Source: an uncultured Pirellulales bacterium
Lineage (GTDB): Bacteria > Planctomycetota > Planctomycetia > Pirellulales > Lacipirellulaceae
Direction of reading: 5' to 3'
Assembly: GCA_947258835.1 (NCBI GenBank)
Contig: CAMYJY010000208.1
Location: forward strand, 1-5,634
DNA length: 5,634 nt
Shown: positions 1 to 5,064 of the stretch, one piece after another
How positions within the stretch are numbered: position 1 is the first letter of the stretch
Layout: the number at the start of each line of letters is the position of its first letter
Position numbers and translations under genes: made by a program
Notes under the pieces: model-generated
What the model saw: only the letters and a program-made list of their open reading frames with translations
Databases searched by the model: none
Told to the model about the DNA's origin: nothing

Positions 1-46
1 TAAAGATTACAAAGACGGTTTTGAGACGTGCAGTTGGACAACCTCT

Positions 47-84
47 GGCGGCTGCGCCGCCCAGGTAGGCTGCGCCAACCTGGG
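47..84. repeat. Double palindrome upstream of leuC
   Basis: Two adjacent hairpins. The first is GGCGGC (47-52), loop TGC, GCCGCC (56-61). The second pairs CCCAGGT (60-66) with ACCTGGG (78-84) and, inside it, GGC (68-70) with GCC (74-76) around a TGC loop, with an A-A mismatch between the two stem parts. The nonamer GGCTGCGCC occurs twice in direct orientation (50-58, 68-76). There is no T-tract, so this is not a textbook intrinsic terminator. TAGGCTGCG (66-74) recurs at 3842-3850 in another gap, which suggests a dispersed intergenic repeat family. It could end transcription of a gene to the left of the window; that role is inference. Confidence 0.6.
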
Positions 85-155
85 CTACTCTAAACAAACC
101 CGTCACTGCACCCTCCGCTGATGACTGATACTTTATTTTCTTTTGATCCAATATT

Positions 156-1574
156 ATGGCCATGCCTAGCTCTGAAAATTCACCGCGGACCCTGTTTGAA
201 AAAATCTGGGACAACCATGTCGTCCATGCCGAAACAGACCGGCAGACGATTTTGTATATCGATCTGCAGCTCGTGCATGAGGTCACCAGCCCCCAGGCCT
301 TCGAAGGACTCCGCCTTGCCGGCCGCCAGGTACGCCGCCCCGAACGGACCGTGGCCACGGCCGATCATAATGTGCCCACCACCGATCGTAGCCTGCCCAT
401 CCTCGACCCCATTTCCAAACAGCAAATCGATACCCTCCGCAATAACTGCCAAGAATTCGGTATCCAGTACTACGATCTCGACGATGCTCGCCAAGGTATC
501 GTGCACGTGATCGGACCCGAACTGGGCTACACCCAGCCGGGCATGACCATTGTCTGCGGCGATAGCCATACCTCCACCCACGGAGCCTTCGGGGCCCTGG
601 CCTTCGGCATCGGTACCAGCGAAGTCGAGCACGTGCTGGCCACCCAGACCTTGCTGCAAAACAAACCCCAAACCCTCGAGCTCCGCGTCGATGGCCAATT
701 GCGCGCGGGCGTCACCGCTAAGGATTTGGTTCTCTACCTCATCGGGCAAATCACCACCGATGGAGGCACCGGCTACTGTGTCGAATACACGGGCGAAGCC
801 ATTCGGGCCCTCACCATGGAGAACCGGATGACGGTCTGCAATATGTCCATCGAAGCCGGAGCAAGAGCCGGTATGATTGCCCCCGACGAGATCACCTTCG
901 ACTACCTCCGCGGCCGGCCTTTTGTGCCGCAAGATTTCGACGCAGCCGTCGCCGCCTGGCGGCAACTGCCCTCCGATGCCGGGGCACGCTACGATAAGTC
1001 GCTCATATTCGACGCAGCCGACATCGCGCCCCAGGTCACCTGGGGCACCAACCCGGGGCAAGTCGTGGCCGTCGATGCCACCGTGCCCAAACCGTCGGAT
1101 TATGCCGATCCCACCGAACAAAAAACGGCCGCCAGTGCCCTCGACTACATGGGGCTCGCCGGCGGAGAACGAATTGCCGACCTGCAGCTCGATCGCGTCT
1201 TTATCGGTTCCTGCACCAACGCCCGCATCGAAGACCTCCGCGCGGCCGCAGCCGTCGCCCAGGGCCGACGGGTCGCCGATCGCGTCAACGCCATGGTCGT
1301 CCCCGGCAGTGGCCAAGTCAAACAACAGGCCGAAGCCGAAGGCCTCGATCAAATTTTTACAGAGGCCGGTTTTGATTGGCGCGAGGCAGGCTGCAGCATG
1401 TGTCTGGCGATGAATCCGGACAAGCTCGCGCCCGGCGAACGTTGCGCTTCCACCTCCAACCGCAATTTTGAAGGCCGTCAAGGCAAAGGCGGCCGCACCC
1501 ACCTGGTCTCCCCCGCCATGGCCGCCGCCGCCGCCATCGCCGGTCATTTTGTGGATATCCGTGAGTGGAAATAG
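156..1574 (+). CDS. leuC: 3-isopropylmalate dehydratase large subunit (LeuC)
   Basis: Large subunit of isopropylmalate isomerase, a cytoplasmic [4Fe-4S] enzyme that with LeuD converts 2-isopropylmalate to 3-isopropylmalate by dehydration and rehydration in leucine biosynthesis. The 472-residue product has the usual length of the E. coli-type enzyme. Recognisable family segments are TLFEKIWDNHVV near the N-terminus (12-23), CGDSHTSTHGAFGALAFGIG (134-153), GSCTNARIEDL (351-361), AGCSMCLAMNPD (411-422) and SNRNFEGRQGKGGRTHLVSP (434-453). The three cluster-ligand cysteines known for this family correspond to C353, C413 and C416, so the enzyme looks intact. A second in-frame ATG lies at 162. Neither start has a Shine-Dalgarno sequence, so the choice between them is open. 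A palindrome lies upstream (47-84), and a 239-bp gap separates it from leuD. Its third codon positions are very rich in C and G, which opens long antisense frames. Confidence 0.97.
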   Translation: MAMPSSENSPRTLFEKIWDNHVVHAETDRQTILYIDLQLVHEVTSPQAFEGLRLAGRQVRRPERTVATADHNVPTTDRSLPILDPISKQQIDTLRNNCQEFGIQYYDLDDARQGIVHVIGPELGYTQPGMTIVCGDSHTSTHGAFGALAFGIGTSEVEHVLATQTLLQNKPQTLELRVDGQLRAGVTAKDLVLYLIGQITTDGGTGYCVEYTGEAIRALTMENRMTVCNMSIEAGARAGMIAPDEITFDYLRGRPFVPQDFDAAVAAWRQLPSDAGARYDKSLIFDAADIAPQVTWGTNPGQVVAVDATVPKPSDYADPTEQKTAASALDYMGLAGGERIADLQLDRVFIGSCTNARIEDLRAAAAVAQGRRVADRVNAMVVPGSGQVKQQAEAEGLDQIFTEAGFDWREAGCSMCLAMNPDKLAPGERCASTSNRNFEGRQGKGGRTHLVSPAMAAAAAIAGHFVDIREWK

Positions 1575-1590
1575 GCGGCATGGTTGCATT

Positions 1591-1670
<80 letters not shown>

Positions 1671-1703
1671 ATGGCACCTGAACGCTGCCTTGGACAAAAA
1701 TGT

Positions 1704-1712
1704 TGCTATGAT
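1704..1712 (+). promoter_or_regulatory. Candidate extended -10 promoter element for leuD
   Basis: TGCTATGAT matches the extended -10 form TGnTATAAT at all but one specified base. It is about 100 bp before the leuD ATG and just after the leuC/leuD palindrome. I see no good -35 hexamer 16-18 bp upstream. If real, it would give leuD and the genes behind it a promoter of their own. Consensus knowledge comes mostly from other bacteria, so this is a weak call. Confidence 0.3.
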
Positions 1713-1761
1713 ATTTTCACGTTGCAGCGGGTGAGCAAAACACCTCAGTCCGTTATTCACG

Positions 1762-1779
1762 ACACGAAACCATTCGTGT
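1762..1779. repeat. Small hairpin in the leuD leader
   Basis: ACACGAA (1762-1768) and TTCGTGT (1773-1779) are perfect reverse complements around the loop ACCA, 34 bp before the leuD ATG and downstream of the candidate -10 element. It could be an operator half-site pair or an RNA hairpin in the leader. Neither role can be settled from the sequence. A possible GTG start at 1778 would lie within the right half of the stem, which argues against that start. Confidence 0.4.
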
Positions 1780-1813
1780 GCCTACTTCCCCTAGCCTATT
1801 TTTTCCGGACTCC

Positions 1814-2401
1814 ATGAAATCTTTTACCCAACATACCGGTCTGGTCGTTGCCATGGACCGAGCCAATGTCGACACCGACCAAATCATTCCCAAACAGTTT
1901 CTCAAACGTATCGAGCGCATCGGTTTTGGAGAATTTTTGTTCTGGGACTGGGCCCGGCGCGACGATGGTTCGCCCAACCCGGAATTCGAACTCAACCGGC
2001 CCGAGGCCCAAGGGGCCAGTGTGCTGCTGGCGCGGCGGAATTTTGGCTGCGGCTCCAGCCGCGAACATGCCCCCTGGGCTCTGGAAGATTTTGGCTTCCG
2101 GGTGATTATCGCCCCCAGCTTTGCGGATATCTTTTACAACAATTGTTTCAAAAATGGCATGCTGCCCATCAAATTGACTGAAAATGTAGTCGACGAGCTG
2201 TTCGGCCGCGTCGCGGAGTATCCCCAGTACCAGCTGACCGCCGATCTCCAGACTTGCACGCTCAGCGATCCCCACGGTTTTTCCATGCCGTTTGCCGTGG
2301 ATGCGTTTCGGAGGGATTGCTTGCTGCATGGCTTGGACGACATCGGCCAAACGCTCGAACATGAGGATAAGATTACTGCTTACGAACAAACGCACCCCTA
2401 A
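1814..2401 (+). CDS. leuD: 3-isopropylmalate dehydratase small subunit (LeuD)
   Basis: Small (swivel-domain) subunit of isopropylmalate isomerase, the partner of LeuC. The product is 195 residues, normal for E. coli-type LeuD. Family motifs are NVDTDQIIPKQFL (18-30), RNFGCGSSREHAPWAL (75-90), the segment 98-119 containing IIAPSFADIFYNNCFKNGML, and a C-terminal stretch with GLDDIGQTL (173-181). GCGSSREHA is the conserved substrate-side loop. The ATG at 1814 is chosen because the protein then starts at the usual family position (KSFTQHTGLVVAMDRANVDTD). A GTG at 1778 would add 12 residues unlike the family and sit in a hairpin. No clear Shine-Dalgarno sequence precedes the ATG; GGA at 1807-1809 is weak and close. 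The stop codon overlaps the ribosome binding site of the next gene. Confidence 0.96.
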   Translation: MKSFTQHTGLVVAMDRANVDTDQIIPKQFLKRIERIGFGEFLFWDWARRDDGSPNPEFELNRPEAQGASVLLARRNFGCGSSREHAPWALEDFGFRVIIAPSFADIFYNNCFKNGMLPIKLTENVVDELFGRVAEYPQYQLTADLQTCTLSDPHGFSMPFAVDAFRRDCLLHGLDDIGQTLEHEDKITAYEQTHP

Positions 2402-2404
2402 GGA
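2400..2404 (+). promoter_or_regulatory. Shine-Dalgarno sequence supporting a TTG start
   Basis: AAGGA overlaps the last two bases of the leuD stop codon and is 7 bases before TTG at 2412. The alternative in-frame ATGs at 2361 and 2292 have no comparable site, and the ATG at 2427 is 22 bases away. This is what decides the start of the propeller gene. Confidence 0.55.
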
Positions 2405-2411
2405 TTGTGTT

Positions 2412-3509
2412 TTGACACGGCTGAGGATGATTTTTGGCCTGCTGCCGCTGGTGTTGCTGGCTGCCGAAACCGGCGGGCAAACGCTGTCTCCGCCGCTGCC
2501 ACCTACCGACGCCGCGGAGGAGTTTCAGGTCCAGACGGTGCTTTCGGGGCTGCAGAATCCGGCCGGTCTGGCGGTTCGCCCCAGCCGTCAGACAGAGGGA
2601 CCCTTTCAGTTGCTGTTGGCCGAAAGTGGCGCGGGCCGAGTTCTGCAGCTGTCTACCGCAGACCCGGAAAACTATCGGGAGGTAATCACGGGGTTTCCCG
2701 TGAATCGGCTCACCAAACGCTTGCCCTACAAGATTGGCCCCTTGGCGTTGGCCCTGCTGACCCGCAGTAGTAGTCCCCAGGCCCATTGCAAATTGATCGT
2801 GGGGGATAGTGGACGACCCGCTGGAAATGACCTGGTGAGCGTGTATAAGCTGGCGCCCGACGGCCAGGCACTGGATGCCGGGCAAGTGGATCACTCGCAA
2901 GGACCATTGCGGAATAGCCCGGGGGCAGAGTCCGGAAATGTCAACTTTTTTGGCATCGTGAAGTCCTCCGAGATGGTTTACCTGGCCGTCGGCGGCGACG
3001 ATGGTGAAGGAGTTATCTTAAAAGGAGGTATCCAAGCCAATCGGTTGGCCTATTTGCAGCCGTTTGCCGGAAAACATGCCACCGGGGGCCGCGCATCCAC
3101 AGGAATTGCCGTGCCCCCTCCGCCTCGGCCCACGTTTTTGGTGGTCGCGGAAACGGGTACCTGGGATCTACCCGCGGATAGCACGCTTACCTTTTATGTG
3201 CCTTCCACGGGGGAATCCGTCATGAGTTTGCCCGTCGGCCTCCACGACATGATAGCGCTGGCCTATAGCCCCTCCGGTAGACTCTATGCTCTCGACTTTG
3301 CCTGGGCGGATGAACAGGCGGGGGGGGTGTTTCGTCTGGATGATGTCCGTGTCGATGGTCAGCAAGCCTGCCAAGCTGTGCGGATTGCCTCGCTCATACG
3401 TCCCTTGGGCCTGGCCTTTACGCCTGATGGAACACTGTACGTCACTGCGCTTGGCCCGGGAGAAAATGACTCCCAGGGGACACTCGTGAAAATTACAGGA
3501 AATCTTTAA
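2412..3509 (+). CDS. Secreted beta-propeller-like protein of unknown function
   Basis: I do not recognise a named family. With the TTG start the product is 365 residues. Residues 1-5 (TRLR after the start) followed by the hydrophobic MIFGLLPLVLLA (6-17) look like a signal peptide, so export is likely; the cleavage site is unclear. The mature part has repeated beta-strand units with NHL/SMP-30-like phrasing: LQNPAGLAVRP (47-57), FQLLLAESGAGRVLQL (65-80), CKLIVGDSGRPAGNDLVSVY (126-145), MVYLAVGGDDGEGVIL (188-203), IALAYSPSGRLYALDFA (281-297) and RPLGLAFTPDGTLYVTALG (330-348). A six-bladed propeller is a reasonable guess. No catalytic site or cofactor motif (no CxxCH haem site) is evident. If translation began at the ATG at 2427 the signal peptide would lose its positive N-region; an ATG at 2361 would overlap leuD by 41 bp. 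The gene follows leuD by 10 bp and precedes the TPR gene by about 14 bp, so it is probably co-transcribed with both, although nothing in it suggests leucine synthesis. Confidence 0.8.
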   Translation: MTRLRMIFGLLPLVLLAAETGGQTLSPPLPPTDAAEEFQVQTVLSGLQNPAGLAVRPSRQTEGPFQLLLAESGAGRVLQLSTADPENYREVITGFPVNRLTKRLPYKIGPLALALLTRSSSPQAHCKLIVGDSGRPAGNDLVSVYKLAPDGQALDAGQVDHSQGPLRNSPGAESGNVNFFGIVKSSEMVYLAVGGDDGEGVILKGGIQANRLAYLQPFAGKHATGGRASTGIAVPPPPRPTFLVVAETGTWDLPADSTLTFYVPSTGESVMSLPVGLHDMIALAYSPSGRLYALDFAWADEQAGGVFRLDDVRVDGQQACQAVRIASLIRPLGLAFTPDGTLYVTALGPGENDSQGTLVKITGNL

Positions 3510-3512
3510 GGC

Positions 3513-3516
3513 AGGA
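3513..3516 (+). promoter_or_regulatory. Shine-Dalgarno sequence before triple ATG
   Basis: AGGA lies 4, 7 and 10 bases before three consecutive in-frame ATG codons at 3521, 3524 and 3527. Spacing favours the second or third. Confidence 0.45.
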
Positions 3517-3523
3517 TCAGATG

Positions 3524-3844
3524 ATGATGGTATCGCGCCTGGAAAAAATTGAAGCCATGTTGGCCGATGATCCCACCGATGTCTTCCTACGCTACAGTTT
3601 GGCCATGGAGCTGGATAAGGCGGATGAGCATGAGGCCAGCCTGGCCAAATTGCAAGAGCTCACGACGGAAAACCCGCCCTATGTGCCCGCCTTCTTCATG
3701 GCCGGGCAGCAGTTGGTTCGCCTCGCACGTATTCCCGCAGCGCAGGACTTGTTGCGCCAAGGAGTCGAGCAAGCACGCGCCCAAGGAGACGACCACGCCG
3801 CTGCCGAGATGAGCGAGTTTCTGAATTCGCTGGGGGAAAAGTAG
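3524..3844 (+). CDS. Small TPR-like protein
   Basis: A product of about 106 residues (107 if the first of three ATGs is used), without signal peptide or membrane segment, so probably cytoplasmic. Counting from the ATG at 3521, two helix-turn-helix units resemble tetratricopeptide repeats: about 20-53 (DVFLRYSLAMELDKADEHEA and onward, ending ENP) and about 54-87 (YVPAFFMAGQQLVRLARIPA and onward), followed by a capping helix (90-104). The pattern of small and aromatic residues and the proline at the end of unit one fit the TPR consensus loosely. TPRs bind other proteins; no partner can be named. It sits about 14 bp after the propeller gene and is very likely in the same transcript. Its TAG stop lies inside the left arm of the inverted repeat that follows, so the end of the coding sequence and the repeat overlap by 4 bp. 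The family match is from general recognition and not from a search. Confidence 0.8.
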   Translation: MMVSRLEKIEAMLADDPTDVFLRYSLAMELDKADEHEASLAKLQELTTENPPYVPAFFMAGQQLVRLARIPAAQDLLRQGVEQARAQGDDHAAAEMSEFLNSLGEK

Positions 3845-3975
3845 GCTGCGGTGCAGCCCCACCTGATTGACTAGAAAACAGTCCCCTCAGGAGGCCGCAT
3901 TTTTACATCAAATATCTCACATCTCACATCTCACATCTCACATTGCGCAAAAGGTGGGGCTTCGCCCCAGCCTAC
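3841..3975. repeat. Inverted repeat filling the convergent gap
   Basis: The left arm (3841-3864) and the right arm (3952-3975) are reverse complements at 21 of 24 positions. Each is also a hairpin: GGCTGC (3844-3849) with GCAGCC (3853-3858), and GGGGC (3956-3960) with GCCCC (3964-3968) around TTC. The pair spans nearly the whole gap between the TPR gene and the converging PSP1 gene, so it could act as a structural terminator from both sides; there is only a weak T-run (3900-3904) inside. TAGGCTGCG at 3842-3850 also occurs at 66-74. Confidence 0.7.
3914..3941. repeat. Tandem repeat, four copies of ATCTCAC
   Basis: Four exact head-to-tail copies of the heptamer ATCTCAC (3914-3920, 3921-3927, 3928-3934, 3935-3941), followed by a partial AT. 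It lies between the arms of the inverted repeat at 3841-3975. The unit is too short for a CRISPR array. Copy number may vary by slippage. Confidence 0.9.
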
Positions 3976-3985
3976 GGACTAGCCC

Positions 3986-4501
3986 CTAGCCCCCAGTCCC
4001 TCTTTTTTCGTTCCCTGCGGCGGCTGCCGTGCCGCAATCGGGGCCACAGCCCTCGGCCAGCGTCTGAGCAAACTTGCGAAATTCGACCGTCGTTTCGTAG
4101 GTGGCCGCTAATTGCTCGGTATAGGCCTCCGCCTCCGCGGGGATTTCGCCCAGGAAATAAAAAAAGAGACCTTGGCCGTCCAGCAAATGCTCCACGTCGA
4201 TCAGATTAGCCGGCACGTCGTTTTCTTGCAGCAGGGACGCGCAGGCGTTAAATGCCTGGTGCCGATGTTTGTCCAGACGAGCCGCCAGTAAATTGTCCTC
4301 CACGGTCACCCGCCGCAGAATCTGGCCCTCCATTTCCCGCATCGCGGTCGTGGCATCCGGTTGGGCCACGACCTCCCCCAGCTCCAGCCCCCGATGACTG
4401 CGGATCACCACCCGCGCGCGGCGGGGATAACTCGTGCCATCGGCGGAGCGAAAACGACCAATTTGTCCCAGCAGGCTGTAGCGAACTAAGTAGTGTCCCA
4501 T
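3986..4501 (-). CDS. PSP1-domain protein (YaaT/RicT-like)
   Basis: The 171-residue product matches the PSP1 C-terminal domain family, whose best-known member is YaaT (RicT) of Bacillus subtilis, part of a complex that influences RNase Y-dependent mRNA processing. Visible signatures are ARVVIRSHRGLELGEVV (29-45), the helix with LDKHRHQAFNACASLLQE (76-93), LIDVEHLLDGQGLFFYFLGE (100-119) and the strand TTVEFRKFAQ (137-146). Firmicute members end with a cysteine-rich GPCGRELCC-type motif; here the equivalent place has GCGPDCG (151-157) and the cysteines differ in spacing, so metal or Fe-S binding like that of RicT cannot be assumed. The ATG at 4501 is chosen because MGHYLVRY begins at the domain; the frame stays open to an ATG at 4642, but those 47 residues look unlike coding sequence. 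No Shine-Dalgarno sequence precedes it. The last few codons run into a CTAGCCC-type repeat (3979-3992 on the plus strand). Confidence 0.85.
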   Translation of the reverse strand: MGHYLVRYSLLGQIGRFRSADGTSYPRRARVVIRSHRGLELGEVVAQPDATTAMREMEGQILRRVTVEDNLLAARLDKHRHQAFNACASLLQENDVPANLIDVEHLLDGQGLFFYFLGEIPAEAEAYTEQLAATYETTVEFRKFAQTLAEGCGPDCGTAAAAGNEKRGTGG

Positions 4502-4713
4502 GGGATCATTCTGAACGTTTCTGCTGCTGATGCCAAGCTGGATTTGCGTGCTGATTGCGGGGCCGAGCAGCAAGTGCCTTTTTTTGATGTCGGTGGACGC
4601 GGTCGGCAATCCGCGCTGGAAAACACCCCTTGTGCTGCGCACACCGACATCTATGGAATGCTTCGTGTCAACCGTTTGGTCTTCATTTTTTTCATTTTCA
4701 ATGGTTTTCGTGA
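4502..4713. other. Non-coding region upstream of the PSP1 gene
   Basis: No convincing gene on either strand. The minus frame of the PSP1 gene is open up to 4642 but its translation shows no domain features. A 10-bp inverted repeat (4586-4595 and 4642-4651) lies here. On the minus strand TTGACA occurs at 4671-4666 without a matching -10 at normal spacing. AT-rich stretches at 4681-4706 could belong to a promoter region for the PSP1 gene, which must lie in this interval. Confidence 0.4.
4586..4651. repeat. 10-bp inverted repeat in the PSP1 upstream region
   Basis: GATGTCGGTG (4586-4595) and CACCGACATC (4642-4651) are perfect reverse complements 46 bp apart. Either a spaced regulator-binding pair or a chance match; there is no supporting promoter call. 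Confidence 0.4.
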
Positions 4714-4794
4714 GGTGTGCCTTCGTCGGAGCCGGCCGTCGCTTGCTCGCCCTAGCCCTGGCAAGCGATGGCCGAGCGGAGACGAAGGCACACC
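4714..4794. repeat. 81-bp compound palindrome next to the IS110 element
   Basis: The outer arms GGTGTGCCTTCGTC (4714-4727) and GACGAAGGCACACC (4781-4794) match perfectly over 14 bp. The inner arms 4733-4746 (CGGCCGTCGCTTGC) and 4761-4774 (GCAAGCGATGGCCG) match at 13 of 14, with a G-T pair at the odd position, around a 14-base loop (4747-4760). Small asymmetric bulges of 5 and 6 bases separate inner from outer stems. The structure would fold into a long hairpin. It is unrelated in sequence to the leuC/leuD palindrome. There is no T-tract after it. Confidence 0.8.
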
Positions 4795-5064
4795 GGTGCC
4801 TTTGTTGGTGAGGCCCGAGCCAGCCTTTTCCAACTTCCTAAAACCATGCCGCTAGGTTGCGAGTCTCCGGCGCAAGGCCGTGCTCAAACATCTATTCGAG
4901 TATCACGCAGCACGTTACGGTCACTGCGCGTCTCATGATTACGTATGCGAAGGACGTCCCATTCAATCGTTCGTTGGTCGTATACAATCTACTACGCCAG
5001 CAGTCGGTGTGTCGAGATCGTCCCTACTTACGGCTTGGTCATCTCCTTTATTTCTTTTCTTCTC
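4795..5064 (-). ncRNA. Candidate structured non-coding end of the IS110 element
   Basis: These 270 bases between the palindrome and the transposase stop contain no convincing gene. Read on the minus strand, the transposase stop is followed by a purine tract (5064-5041, only two T residues) and then several possible stems: 5020-5015 with 4990-4985 (CGATCT and AGATTG), 4930-4924 with 4910-4904 (CGCGCAG and CTGCGTG), and 4880-4877 with 4871-4868 (CGGC and GCCG around CTTGC). In the first two the one irregular pair is G-U on the minus strand but A-C on the plus strand, which favours a minus-strand RNA. A further weak stem (CGCC/GGTG, 4995-5009) points the other way. IS110-family elements carry a bridge RNA in a non-coding end, downstream of the gene in the IS1111 group. 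Which group this belongs to is not resolvable here, so this is a hypothesis. Confidence 0.3.

Noticed and set aside
1778..1813. GTG start extending LeuD by 12 residues
   Set aside because: The extra residues do not resemble LeuD N-termini and the codon lies in a hairpin; ATG 1814 matches the family start.
1796..2395. 199-codon minus-strand frame opposite leuD
   Set aside because: Same cause: the antisense image of a GC-rich gene, with no domain signature of its own.
2292..2411. Upstream ATG starts (2292, 2361) for the propeller gene
   Set aside because: They overlap leuD, lack a Shine-Dalgarno sequence and bury the signal peptide behind a long, non-hydrophobic extension.
3914..3941. CRISPR array
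   Set aside because: The unit is 7 bp with no spacers, so it is a simple tandem repeat.
4666..4671. TTGACA on the minus strand as a -35 box for the PSP1 gene
   Set aside because: No acceptable -10 hexamer at 16-18 bp; the nearest candidate (TAGATG) is only 12 bp away.
4493..4855. 120-codon plus-strand frame
   Set aside because: It overlaps the start of the PSP1 gene and runs through the 81-bp palindrome; no ribosome binding site and no recognisable protein features.
5031..5042. Four-codon minus-strand frame (MTKP) after AAAGGAG
   Set aside because: The Shine-Dalgarno-like sequence touches the ATG with no spacing, so initiation there is unlikely, and the frame is trivially short.
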